37,627 nucleotides of DNA from Lentisphaerae bacterium RIFOXYA12_64_32. Lineage in GTDB: Bacteria; Verrucomicrobiota; Lentisphaeria; Oligosphaerales; YB12-FULL-65-16. Where the stretch lies: contig MHBL01000168.1 in the NCBI GenBank assembly GCA_001803235.1, positions 1-37,627 on the forward strand, written 5' to 3'. Both the position numbers and the translations under genes were made by a program. The notes below the pieces were generated by a model that saw nothing but the letters and a program-made list of their open reading frames with translations, did not search any database and was not told the DNA's origin. Positions 9,040-18,400 of this stretch are shown here, piece by piece. Within the stretch, counting starts at the first letter, position 1, and every line of letters begins with the position of its first letter.

Positions 9040-9115
9040 GGCTGTCCGCCCTGGAATGGTGTACCGTTTAATTAGGGTTAAATCGACAGTACCGCTGGCT
9101 TTGTGAAATGGCAAA
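9011..9115. promoter_or_regulatory. AraC-type operator/promoter module, copy 1
   Basis: TGCCA cores lie at 9013-9017 and 9034-9038, exactly 21 bp apart as direct repeats, with an inverted TGGCA at 9109-9113 inside TGTGAAATGGCAA. An AT-rich patch between them (TTTAATTAGGGTTAAAT from 9067) is a likely promoter. The first two half-sites overlap the AraC start codon. The order, spacing and much of the sequence recur at 14206-14312. Confidence 0.65.
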
Positions 9116-10551
9116 TTGGTGAATTGGGTTGGATGGCGTGGCTGGCCGCGAACAAAGGCGAGGAGGGGACCCTGTATCGGCAGTGGCATAATTCCGCGTG
9201 GCGCTGGGGGCGCCATCGCACCGGATTCACCCTGATCGAGCTGCTGGTCGTGCTGTCGCTCCCCGCCACGGCAGGAGAACCGGACGTGAAGACGATCTTC
9301 GAGGCGCATGGTTTTGTCGCGGGGCCGAACGGCGTAGCTGCGGGCTGGATTGCGGAGTCTGCGCACGACGGCGTGCGGCCGCAGTCTGGGGTTGACGTCG
9401 GCGCCGGTCGGTCCGGCGGCGGTGCGCTCAAGATGGAAGCCCATGGAAATCCAGCGACCTTGGGCAACTACCGTTGCACCGTGCCCGGAATCGTCGCCGG
9501 CAACTGGTACCGGCTGACCGCGCACTACCGGGTGCGCGACGTGCCGTGCGAACGGCGCAGCGTCTTTGCGCGCCTGGCCTGGGGCGAGGCGGACGGCAAA
9601 CGCCAGCATTACCGCGACCTGCTGTGGCGCACCGAACCGGCGGGCGACTGGACGCAACTCTCCGGCACCTTCCAGGCGCCGGAAAAAACGACCGCCGTCG
9701 ACATCGAGCTATACTTCGCCTGGGCCAAGGACGGTGTCGTCTGGTGGGACGATGTCGCGCTGACCGAGGTGCCGAAACCGCCGGAACGTCGTGTGCGCAT
9801 CGCCACCATTTTCCATCGTCCGGAGAAGACCGCCGGGGCGACGGAGAGCGTGGCGTCGTTCTGCAAGCTGGTGGACACTGCGGCAGCCCAGCGCCCGGAC
9901 ATCGTCTGCCTGCCGGAGGGCATTACGGTCGTCGGCACCGGCAAGAGCTACTGCGACGTGGCCGAGCCCATCCCCGGCCCGACCACCGCGGTCCTCGGCG
10001 AAGCGGCGCGCCGGCACCACTGCTACCTGGTAGCGTGCCTCAACGAACGCGTCGGCACCGTTGTCTACAACACCAGCGTCTTGATCGACCGTCAAGGCGA
10101 AATCGTCGGCACCTACCGCAAGACGCACCTGCCCAACGAAGAGTTCACCCACGGCGTCACACCCGGCGACACCTATCCGGTCTTCAAGACCGATTTCGGA
10201 ACGGTCGGCATGATGATCTGCTGGGACGTGCAGTTCCCCGAACCGGCGCGCGCACTGGCCGCCAAGGGCGCGGAGCTGATCCTGCTGCCCATCTGGGGCG
10301 GCAACGAAGTCCTTGCCCGCGCCCGCGCCATTGAGAACTGCATCTACCTGGTCGTCTCGTCCTACGACATGAAGACCATGGTCATCAACCCGCGCGGCGA
10401 CGTCCTCTGCACCGCGACCAAGGAGCAGCCGATCGCGTTCTGCGAGGTGAACCTGGATGAGAAACTCCTCCAGAACTGGATCGGTGACATGAAAGGCCGC
10501 ACGCTGCGCGAACGCCGCACCGAACTGCGCGTCCCGGAACTGGAGCGCTGA
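9103..10551 (+). CDS. Carbon-nitrogen hydrolase with prepilin-like leader and N-terminal jelly-roll domain
   Basis: 482 aa from the GTG at 9103; an ATG at 9133 (472 aa) is as likely because the GTG sits inside the operator module. Residues 42-50 read FTLIELLVV preceded by Gly, a type IV prepilin processing motif, but the helix is cut short and runs into LSLPATAGEPD, which looks like a Sec cleavage site. Residues about 58-225 form a carbohydrate-binding-like jelly roll (GNWYRLTAHYRV, VVWWDDVALTEV). Residues about 230-482 are a nitrilase/CN-hydrolase domain with the full triad: E272 (CLPEG), K340 (YRKTHLP) and C373 (MMICWDVQFPE), with normal spacing. It probably cleaves an amide or N-carbamoyl bond in the envelope (inference); the substrate is unknown. 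It leads a block with the lyase-like gene at 10772 and diverges from the AraC regulator. Confidence 0.85.
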   Translation: MKWQIGELGWMAWLAANKGEEGTLYRQWHNSAWRWGRHRTGFTLIELLVVLSLPATAGEPDVKTIFEAHGFVAGPNGVAAGWIAESAHDGVRPQSGVDVGAGRSGGGALKMEAHGNPATLGNYRCTVPGIVAGNWYRLTAHYRVRDVPCERRSVFARLAWGEADGKRQHYRDLLWRTEPAGDWTQLSGTFQAPEKTTAVDIELYFAWAKDGVVWWDDVALTEVPKPPERRVRIATIFHRPEKTAGATESVASFCKLVDTAAAQRPDIVCLPEGITVVGTGKSYCDVAEPIPGPTTAVLGEAARRHHCYLVACLNERVGTVVYNTSVLIDRQGEIVGTYRKTHLPNEEFTHGVTPGDTYPVFKTDFGTVGMMICWDVQFPEPARALAAKGAELILLPIWGGNEVLARARAIENCIYLVVSSYDMKTMVINPRGDVLCTATKEQPIAFCEVNLDEKLLQNWIGDMKGRTLRERRTELRVPELER

Positions 10552-10771
10552 CCACGGGCTCCCGGCGAGGAGAGGCTGCAGAGGGTTAGGCTGAAGGCTG
10601 CTAGGTCGGAAACGGAAAGCGGAAGAGGCCGCACGTGGCCAGATTCCAGTCCAGGGCCAGCGCGGGGCAAGCGCGGAGCGCGATACCGAAGCTCTCGACG
10701 ACCTCGATGGGGTCGATGATCTCGACGAGTCAGCCCAAACATCCGGCAACCGGTCAAGAAGGAGGTACGTC

Positions 10772-13700
10772 ATGGTCCGTTCGTTCGCTCTGGCCGGTGG
10801 GGTGTTGATCCTGGCGTCCGCCGCGCTTGCCGCCGAGTTCGAGGCGCCGCCGGCGCCGTTCCAGACCGTGCCGCGCCCGGCGGACGGCGAGATTCTCACC
10901 GCCAACCCGCCGTGTTTCGTGTATCCGGCGAAGAACGTCGCACCCGCCTATGTCGTCGAGTACAGCCGCAACGCGCAGTTCCCACCGGCGGCGACGGTCC
11001 GCGTCGCCAGTCCGTACATGCTCGCGGTGCCGCCACAGGCGCTGACTTCCGGCGAATACCACTGGCGCTGGCGGCCCGGCACGCCCGACGATGGCGCGAC
11101 GGAGTGGTCGACCACGCGCCGCTTTGTGGTCCCCGCCGACGCGCCGGTCGTGCCTTTCCCTGACATCCCCGCCCTCGCCCAGCGCCTCAACGGCGTGCAC
11201 CCGCGAATCATGGTCCCGCCCGGTGGGCTGGAAGAACTGCGGCGACAGGCCCTGGCCAAGTTCGGCAGCGATTGGTCCGATGCCGTGCGGAAGAATGCCG
11301 AAGCCATGTCCGCCAAGCCGCTCCTTCCTGAACCCGAATTCCTGCCCGACACCAAGGATCCGACCCGGACCGAGAAGTACCAGAAGACCTTCCAGACCAC
11401 GCGCCCCTTCTTCCGCGACATGGCGAACCTGGCGCAGGACTACCTGCTGTCCGGCAACGAACTCGCAGGACAGGAAGCCAAGCGCCGGTTCCTGCACATC
11501 ATGGCCTGGGACCCCAAGGGCAGTACCCGGCTGAACCACAACGACGAAGTCGGCACGGAAGTCATCCGCTTCGGCCCGACTGTCCTGGATCGCATCCGCC
11601 CGCTGCTCTCGGATGACGAAATGCGACGCGCCGTCGATTGCCTCCTCATCCGCATGCAGGAGATGCGGGAGCGCTGGCGACAACGGCCGTTCGAGAAACA
11701 CCCCTACGAAAGCCACAACATGATGTACTACCTGCCCGACCTGTTCGAGGCCAGCCTGGCCCTGGTCGGCGACGCGGCCGTCGAGGAAATGGTCACCTAC
11801 ACCATGCTCCAGCTCTGGTCGCCGTACTATCCCCCGTGTGGTGGCGCAGACGGCGGCTGGTACGAGGGTCCAGCGTACTGGACGTGGGCAGTCCGTGACT
11901 TCTGCCGCGTCTACCGCCTCGCCGAGCTCATGACGGGCCTGCCCGCGCACCGGCGCTCGAACCTGGCCAAGGCTGCGGCGTACAAACTCTACGACAACCC
12001 GCCCTACTTCCGCATGTCGCCGTTCGGGGACGGCCAGGAGGGCGCGGCGATCGGCGGCGAAACCATGGCCTGCCTCGCAGCGCTGTACGCCGACCCGTAC
12101 GCCAAGTGGTACGCGGAGTTCCAGAAAGTTCGACTGTCGGGCGTCGAGGCGCTGTTCTACGACGCGGATTCAGTCGCAGCCCGATCGCCTGCGGACCTGC
12201 CGCAGGGCCATGCGTTCCGCGATGTCGGTCTGGCCGCCATGCACACGGCGCTGCCCAACCGAAGTGACAACGTCACTCTCCTGCTCAGGAGTTGCCCGTT
12301 CGGGTCCATCAGCCATTCGTACGCGGACCAGAACGCCATCGCGTTCTTCGCCTACGGCGAGCCGCTGATCATCGCCTCGGGCTACTATCAGTTGTACGGC
12401 TGCCCGCACCACGCGCAGTGGACCTGGCAGACGAAGGCATCGAGTTCCGTACTCGTAAACGGCGAAGGCCAGGCGATCCGGAACTGGGACGCCAGGGGAC
12501 GTCTGACGGCGTTCTACACCACCGTCGCCGGCGACTACGCCGTCGGCGATGCGCACGAGGCGTACCCCGGACGACTCAGCCGCTTCAGCCGCCGCATCGT
12601 CTTTCTCCGGCCGATCCACACCGGCGGCGCGCCGATCGTCGTGATCCGCGACGAACTCGCGGCCGTCCAGCCCGCCACGTACCAGTTCCTGTTCCACGCC
12701 CTCCGGCGCATGGACGTGGATACCGCGCAGCAGCGGGTTACCATCGCCAACGGCACAGCGCGGTGCCGGATCGACTTCCTCGCACCCCAGGTACTCACGT
12801 TCAACCAGACCGACGTCTTCACGCCGCCGCCGCTCCGTGAAGCGCCGAACCAGTGGCACCTCACCGCTGGCACCACCACACCCGCCGCGACAGCCGAGTC
12901 GCTGATCGTCATCCAACCGTACCGTGACGGCGAGGCGGGCACACTGCTCACGCCAAAGCTCGAGACCGGCGACGGCGCCGTCGGCGTCGTCCTCAGCGAC
13001 GCGGGAAGGACAATCGCAGTCGCGTTCCGCACCGACCCGGCGGCGGCGCGCGTGCGGCTCGGCGAGATCGTCACCGACGGCCAGGCCGCGAGTCTCAGCA
13101 CGGTCAACAACGCGCCACGCGCCGCGGTCCTGTTCGGGGGGACCACTCTGTGCCGCGCCGAGACGACCTTGATCCAGAGCAGCCTACCCACAGCGGCGTG
13201 CGGTGCGACCTGGGGCCGGGACCGGCGTCTTGTCGACTCGGACGGCGCTACGGGCAGTGCTCTGACCGTCGCGCTGGGCGCTCAGGAAACCTGGACACAG
13301 ACGCCAGGCACGGACACTCTGCGAGTGCTGGGAGCGGCTGTGGACTTTGCGCCGCCGCCACTGGCTGTTGTCGGCCAACCGCCGATCCCGTTCACCGTCA
13401 CCACCTGTGCGCGGCTCCAGCAACGCGTCGCCCAAGCGGCGGTGCCCGGGCTCGGTGGTCACTGCGAACTGCGCTTCACGCTCGCCAACGCGGGCAGCAC
13501 ACCCCTGCCGGTGACCGTGAACTGCGGCAGCACACCCATTCTGTGCGCGGTCGTCCCGCCCGGACAGGAACAGGTGCTGACCGCTCCCGCCGTCGACTTC
13601 TCAGCGGCGCGCGTTCTGGCCGTGGCCGCCAACGAAGCAACGGGCGGGCAACTGTCCAAACTCGATGCTTCGGCCAAGCGCGTGTTCGGCGTGAACCTGA

Positions 13701-14182
13701 TCCCGGACCCGAGTTTCGACAGCGCCGTCGACGGCATGCCGCCCCGGTGGCAAGCTACATCCATCACGCAGAATGCGCGCTGCACGCTGGCGGTGGTGCC
13801 TGGCGGCCGCAACGGCGGCCAGTGCCTCAAGGTGACCTGCACCGACGCGACCGGCGGCACGTTCGGCGGCATTCTGGCTTGGCCCGGCATTGCGCCAACC
13901 AAGGTCGACCGCAAGTTCCGCATGGGCTGCTGGGTCCGCACCGATGCCGATTCCGTGGCCGGCCTGCAGGTCACCCGCGCCAACTGGCAGTGGTGGAGAG
14001 ATACCGAGCGCCTGCGCGACAAGGCGGAGTGGACCGAAACGGCGCTCGAATTCATCCTCCCCGCCGACACAGACATCACCCACGTCCGCATCCACATGCA
14101 GACCTCGCGGACGGATGCCGAGCTCTTCGCGGACGACACCAGCCTCGTCGAATTGCCCCTGGCGCCGGCACCCCCGCCGTAG
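10772..14182 (+). CDS. Secreted DUF4962/heparinase II/III-family protein with C-terminal carbohydrate-binding-like domain
   Basis: 1136 aa; GGAGG at 10761-10765 supports the ATG. A Sec signal peptide covers residues 1-20 (LILASAALA then AEF). A fibronectin-like segment follows (ANPPCFVYP, SGEYHWRWRPG), then an alpha/alpha toroid about 140-480 (HPRIMVPPGG, SHNMMYYLPDL, GGWYEGPAYWTWAV). The heparinase II/III beta-sandwich starts about residue 510 (ISHSYADQNAIAFFAYGEPL, SGYYQLYGCPHH, TKASSSVLVNGEGQ). Residues about 970-1125 look like a CBM4/9-type domain (NLIPDPSFDSA...PPRWQ). The family consists of lyases cutting uronate-containing polysaccharides such as heparin, ulvan or alginate by beta-elimination; the exact substrate cannot be told. 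It follows the CN-hydrolase gene by 220 bp and ends just before operator-like module copy 2. It likely acts outside the cytoplasmic membrane. Confidence 0.88.
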   Translation: MVRSFALAGGVLILASAALAAEFEAPPAPFQTVPRPADGEILTANPPCFVYPAKNVAPAYVVEYSRNAQFPPAATVRVASPYMLAVPPQALTSGEYHWRWRPGTPDDGATEWSTTRRFVVPADAPVVPFPDIPALAQRLNGVHPRIMVPPGGLEELRRQALAKFGSDWSDAVRKNAEAMSAKPLLPEPEFLPDTKDPTRTEKYQKTFQTTRPFFRDMANLAQDYLLSGNELAGQEAKRRFLHIMAWDPKGSTRLNHNDEVGTEVIRFGPTVLDRIRPLLSDDEMRRAVDCLLIRMQEMRERWRQRPFEKHPYESHNMMYYLPDLFEASLALVGDAAVEEMVTYTMLQLWSPYYPPCGGADGGWYEGPAYWTWAVRDFCRVYRLAELMTGLPAHRRSNLAKAAAYKLYDNPPYFRMSPFGDGQEGAAIGGETMACLAALYADPYAKWYAEFQKVRLSGVEALFYDADSVAARSPADLPQGHAFRDVGLAAMHTALPNRSDNVTLLLRSCPFGSISHSYADQNAIAFFAYGEPLIIASGYYQLYGCPHHAQWTWQTKASSSVLVNGEGQAIRNWDARGRLTAFYTTVAGDYAVGDAHEAYPGRLSRFSRRIVFLRPIHTGGAPIVVIRDELAAVQPATYQFLFHALRRMDVDTAQQRVTIANGTARCRIDFLAPQVLTFNQTDVFTPPPLREAPNQWHLTAGTTTPAATAESLIVIQPYRDGEAGTLLTPKLETGDGAVGVVLSDAGRTIAVAFRTDPAAARVRLGEIVTDGQAASLSTVNNAPRAAVLFGGTTLCRAETTLIQSSLPTAACGATWGRDRRLVDSDGATGSALTVALGAQETWTQTPGTDTLRVLGAAVDFAPPPLAVVGQPPIPFTVTTCARLQQRVAQAAVPGLGGHCELRFTLANAGSTPLPVTVNCGSTPILCAVVPPGQEQVLTAPAVDFSAARVLAVAANEATGGQLSKLDASAKRVFGVNLIPDPSFDSAVDGMPPRWQATSITQNARCTLAVVPGGRNGGQCLKVTCTDATGGTFGGILAWPGIAPTKVDRKFRMGCWVRTDADSVAGLQVTRANWQWWRDTERLRDKAEWTETALEFILPADTDITHVRIHMQTSRTDAELFADDTSLVELPLAPAPPP

Positions 14183-14204
14183 CCCGACAGGCCCATTGTT
14201 TACG

Positions 14205-14234
14205 AAATGCTAAGTTTCTTCAATGATTTGCCAT
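14205..14234 (-). pseudogene. Possible relic of an AraC gene start
   Basis: Reading the minus strand from 14234 gives M-A-N-H-stop-R-N-L-A-F, aligned codon for codon with the first ten codons of the AraC gene at 9039 (MANRQQNLAF). Most of the 30 nt match. Nothing AraC-like follows, because the neighbouring lyase-like gene ends at 14182. The match may reflect only the conserved operator half-sites, so this is tentative. Confidence 0.35.
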
Positions 14235-14312
14235 GGCCGCCTCATGCCTTCCAAAGTATAATCATATATCGGGTAAATGACTTCTCCGGCTCTGATCATG
14301 TGAAATGGCAAG
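14206..14312. promoter_or_regulatory. AraC-type operator/promoter module, copy 2
   Basis: Half-sites TGCTA (14208-14212) and TGCCA (14229-14233) are 21 bp apart and an inverted TGGCA lies at 14306-14310 within TGTGAAATGGCAA. Relative to copy 1 at 9011, the first two sites and the GTA-initial AT-rich patch (14256 against 9061) share one constant offset of 5195 bp, and the last site is shifted by only 2 bp. TATAAT occurs at 14257-14262. No intact AraC gene adjoins this copy. Confidence 0.65.
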
Positions 14313-14343
14313 TCTAGTCCCAACCAGAAGCGCGGAGCACACG

Positions 14344-15183
14344 ATGCGCCAGGAATCGCCCCCCGCCACGTTCCGATCGGACTCACGCCGCGGGCCGTTC
14401 CCCCGGGCCGAACACCTCGACACGCCCAAGGCAACGTGCACGGGTTTCACCCTGGTCGAGCCCGTCGACAGGCGAAGGGCTCATTCGTTCACACTCATTG
14501 AGCTCCTGGTCGTCATTGCCATCATCGCCATTCTCGCCAGCCTGCTGCTGCCCGCCCTGGCGCAAGCCAAGGAGAAGAGCAAGCAGATCGGGTGCGCCTC
14601 AAACGTCAAGCAACTCGGGGTCGGCATCGCCCTGTACGCGGACGAGTCGGAGGACTGGCTGCCGATCAGTTGCCAGGCCGGCGGCGGCGACTACCGGAAC
14701 TGGCGCCTGGAAGTCTCCCGCTACGTAGGTGTCGCAGCCACGTCGACCGGCGACAACAACCTGGGGCTTGGCGTGTTCCGCTGCCCGGCCTGGACCGACA
14801 AGCCCGGGTACGCCACATCCTGCAGTGGCGGTTACGGCTGGAACGCCGGCTTCTCGCAACCGCACTTCGGCTATCGCGATGACGACAACTGGGGACGGAC
14901 CCGCGTGCGACTCCGCAAGGTCACCATCCCGGTCGACTCGATCGTCACGGGTGACGCCACCGACTGGTACGGCACCGCCAGCGGCACGTGGGACTACGGC
15001 TACATCTACCACCCGAGCTGCACCTGGGGCGGCGGCATCTTCCCCTACCTGCCGGTAGGCCGGCGGCACGGACCGGGCGTGAACATGCTCTGGGCCGACA
15101 TGCACGTCGCCTGGAAGAGCCAGGCCGAACTGATGTCCGGCAAAGGCACCGACACCGACTACTACTACCGCGCCGTGCGGTAG
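14344..15183 (+). CDS. Type II pseudopilin (prepilin-type leader, H-x9-D motif protein)
   Basis: 279 aa from the ATG at 14344, which has GGAG 6-7 nt upstream; an ATG at 14305 would add 13 residues but lies inside the operator module. The leader is long: FTLIELLVV begins at residue 49, preceded by Ser rather than the usual Gly, and continues as a hydrophobic helix ending [17 protein letters not shown] second, partial motif GFTLVEP lies about 16 residues earlier, so the cleavage site is duplicated. The body has the family's N-KQLG-ALY-DE segment, several cysteines and a C-terminal H-x9-D stretch ([14 protein letters not shown]; the usual DG is DM). Such proteins are numerous in Lentisphaerota and planctomycetes and are thought to be exported like type II secretion pseudopilins; individual roles are unknown. 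It sits between a secreted lyase-like gene and a secreted glycosidase, downstream of the repeated AraC-type module. Confidence 0.88.
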   Translation: MRQESPPATFRSDSRRGPFPRAEHLDTPKATCTGFTLVEPVDRRRAHSFTLIELLVVIAIIAILASLLLPALAQAKEKSKQIGCASNVKQLGVGIALYADESEDWLPISCQAGGGDYRNWRLEVSRYVGVAATSTGDNNLGLGVFRCPAWTDKPGYATSCSGGYGWNAGFSQPHFGYRDDDNWGRTRVRLRKVTIPVDSIVTGDATDWYGTASGTWDYGYIYHPSCTWGGGIFPYLPVGRRHGPGVNMLWADMHVAWKSQAELMSGKGTDTDYYYRAVR

Positions 15184-15206
15184 GAGGGCGGCGGCGGCAG
15201 GTTTCA

Positions 15207-15229
15207 GGTGTCAGGTTTCGGGTTTCAGG
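15207..15229 (-). repeat. 23-bp dispersed repeat, copy 1
   Basis: The complement of 15207-15229 is identical over 23 bp to 28741-28763 (it begins CCTGAAACCCG and ends CCTGACACC). The surrounding stretch 15198-15230 is made of related 7-8 bp words. The element is intergenic in both places. Confidence 0.75.
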
Positions 15230-15268
15230 GGGCCAGCCTGTCGGTAGTCGAGTAGGCCTGATCAGCCC

Positions 15269-15290
15269 GATCCGTCCGATCGGTCGGATC
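15269..15290. repeat. 22-bp near-palindrome
   Basis: GATCCG-T-CCGATCGG-T-CGGATC is symmetrical except for the T/T pair and sits in a run of CCGATC-type words. Its function is unknown; it is probably part of the intergenic repeat cluster. Confidence 0.5.
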
Positions 15291-15390
15291 CGTCTGAACT
15301 TCCGTGATACACGTCGCCGACACCCGACACCCGACACCCGAACCTCGGGCGAGGGATGAGGGATGAAAGCTGAGGGAAAGCCAGCCCCCC

Positions 15391-15439
15391 CTGACACCTG
15401 ACACCTGACACCTGACACCTGACACCTGACACCTGACAC
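15391..15439. repeat. Tandem repeat, seven exact copies of CTGACAC
   Basis: The 7-bp unit CTGACAC is repeated seven times without change, ending 39 bp before the start of the glycosidase gene. A perfect array of this kind is prone to slippage and may vary in length between strains (inference). It is complementary to words in 15198-15230, so the two blocks could fold together. Confidence 0.85.
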
Positions 15440-15478
15440 CTCGCCCTCGCCCGAACCGACGCACACAAGGAGGCTCCG

Positions 15479-18400
15479 ATGCACGTCACACGCCGTCGCC
15501 TGACCGTCTGGATGCTGGGGTTGCTGGTTGTGCTGGGGTTGTGGCAGGCCGAGGCGCAGCCGGCGGCGCCGACGGCAGCCGCGGGCAACCTCCTCGCGAA
15601 TCCGGGGTTCGAGGCACAGGGCGACGAGTGGAAGGTCTGGGGGACCTGGGACGCCATGACGGAGGCCGAGCGTGCATCGGTCCTGACGTTCGACGCCGGC
15701 GCGGCGCACAGCGGTGCGCATTCCGCCAAGATCACCGATTCATGGGCAGACCATGGCCCGTACGTGGTGCAGTTCGTGCCGCTCGACGCGAGGCGAGTCT
15801 ACCGACTCACGGTTTGGGCGCGCGCCGAGTACCCCACAACCGCCACCATCGGCCTGCAGTACCACCGCGACGAGGCGTACCTGAGCGCACTCAGCCGCAC
15901 CATTCGTGTCGGAGATGCATGGAAGCAATACACGCTCGTGGCGACCGGGTTTCCCGCGGCGACGAACCGTGCCTCCGTCATGCTTTCCCCGACCGCCGGC
16001 GATGCGAGCACGACAACCGAGGTGTGGTTCGACGATGCGTGCCTGACCGAGGAGAAGGACGAGACGGCTCTGAAGGCGGACATGGAGGCGTGCTGCACGC
16101 CCGTTGACTTGAGCGCCACGGCGAACATGGGGTTCAGGGATGAAACGGCGGAGGACAAGACCGGCGGCTGGTTCGACCAGGGCGGCAACGACCTGCGCGA
16201 GTTCCCGACCGGCCGTCAGTCCTTCCTCAGTGTTCCCTTCGCCATCACGGATCCGGCCCGGAACAGCGGCAAGTCCTGCATCGTGCTGCAAGGCGAGGCG
16301 CGCCCGTACTTCCCCGCCGAGGTGGCCGTGCCCGTGGGCGCGACCGCCGCGAGCCTGTACTTCCTGCACGCCGCCGCCTGGGGCAATCACGGCGACCTCG
16401 CGGCAACCTACGTCGTCGAGTACGAGGACGCGCAGACGGTCGAGATCCCCGTGCGCCCGGGCAAGGAAGTGGCGGACTGGTGGCGTCCGTCCGCGAGCCT
16501 GGAGAACGCGCGCATCGCCTGGCGCGGCAGGAATGCGGAGTGCGACGATGTGGGCGTGTACCTGTTCGCCTGGAACAACCCGAGTCCGGAGAAGTCGATC
16601 CGGCGCATCGTGCTTCGTTCGGCCGGCAAGGCGCCGGTGTTCGCGTGCCTCGGGCTCACGCGCTCGTCCAAGCCGAGCGCCGCCACCGCGCGGCCGTCGG
16701 TCGAGGAACAGGACACAAGCAGTTGGTTCCCCTACGCCATGCCGTGGAAAACGTTCCCGGTCGACGTCAGCTTCCTGCTCGACGCACCCGCCGGCAAGCA
16801 CGGGTTCGTGACCGTGAAGGACGACGGGCACTTCTACTTCGAGGACGGCACACGCGCCCGGTTCTGGGGCACGAACATCCACTCCGCCGACGCGCTGTTC
16901 CCGACCAGGGAGCAGGCCGAGCAGGTCGCCGCGAGCCTGGCGCGGGCCGGCGTGAACATCGTGCGCACGCACCTGCTCGAGAACCCGAGCCCCCACGGCC
17001 TGATCGACAGCAGTCAGCCGGATTCGCAGCACCTGGCCGCGGAGCAACTCGACAAGTTCGACTACTTCGTGGCCAAGCTCAAGGAGCGCGGCATCTACAT
17101 CCTGCCCGACGTCATGCCCATGTGCTCGCGCCAGTTCAAGGAGGGCGACGCGCTGCCCGAGTATGCGGATGCCAGCGCGAAGAAGAGCCATGGCGCGAAG
17201 GGGCTCGGCACGTTCAACGCGCGCCTCATCGAGCTCGGTAAGAAGTACGCGCAGGACTTCCTGATGCACCGCAATCCCTACACCGGGCTGCGCTACCTCG
17301 AGGAACCGGCCATCGCCATGGTGCAGCTCACCAACGAGGACAGCATCTTCCTCTGGTTCGGCTGGGGCGACATGCCGCGGCTGAACACCTACATGACCGA
17401 GTTCACCGGGCTGTGGAACCAGTACCTGGTGGCGAAGTACGCGACCCGCGACGCCCTGGCCAAGGCGTGGACGAACCACGCCGGCGAGTGCGCGCTCCAG
17501 CCCGACGAGGCGCCCGAAAGCGGCACGGTAAAACTGCCGCCGCTGAACTACTTCAGGTCGCGCGACGGCCGGCCCTACACTGGCAAGGACAGCCCGGCGC
17601 GCGTGAACGAAGGACTCCTGTTCCTGAACCAGGTCGCGGCTGATCACTACCGCGCCATGATCCAGTACCTGCGCGAGCTCGGGCTGAAGGTGCCCGTGAC
17701 CGGGTCGAACATCGCCTGCAACCTCGCCAGCCTGCAGGCGGACGCGGCGACCGACTACATCGACCACCACGTCTACTGGCAGCACGTGGGCTACGGCGGC
17801 AACTGCAGTTACGGCCGGCAGATCACGCTGGTCAACACGCCGCTGCTGCGTCACGACCCGGCCGAAACCGCCGGGTTCGCCAACAGCTTCAGTATCGGCA
17901 AGGTCCGCGGCAAACCGCTGATCATCACGGAGTGGGCAACCATGTGGCCGAGCGAATTCCGCAGCGCCGACATGCTCACGACCGCCGCCTACGCCTGCCT
18001 GCAGGACTGGGACATGCTCCTGTACTACTGCTACATGGGCGGCTGGGGCTACACCTGGAACGACGCGGACTCGAAGCTCAAGGACATGATCCCGCAGCCG
18101 ACCGTCGCGTTTGCGGACCCCGCATCGGTCGGGCTGTTCCCCGCCACCGCGCTGATCTTCCACCGGCGCGACGTCAAAGCCGCCGAACGGCTCGTCGAGG
18201 TCGGCTACTCCGCGGTCGACGGTTTCTACGGCCAGAGCCAGTACCTCGACGCCAAGAGTCCCCTGCACTTCCTGCCGTACATCTCGCGCGTCCGGCAGCA
18301 CTTCTTCGCCACCGATTACGATCCGCCCAAGGACGGCGTGGACGTGGTCGTCGCTTCGGGCAACTCCAGTTCCGGCAACTACGCTGCCGCACCGCGCGCC

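Noticed and set aside
9040..9657. N-terminal extension of the AraC gene to 488 aa
   Set aside because: The extra 206 residues are not AraC-like and would be antisense to the CN-hydrolase gene and cover its promoter; MANRQQ at 9039 gives a normal length.
10552..10771. A leader peptide or RNA before the lyase-like gene
   Set aside because: I found no strong hairpin, repeat or start signal other than the GGAGG of the lyase-like gene itself.
15391..15439. The CTGACAC array as a CRISPR
   Set aside because: The unit is 7 bp and contiguous, with no spacers and no cas genes nearby.
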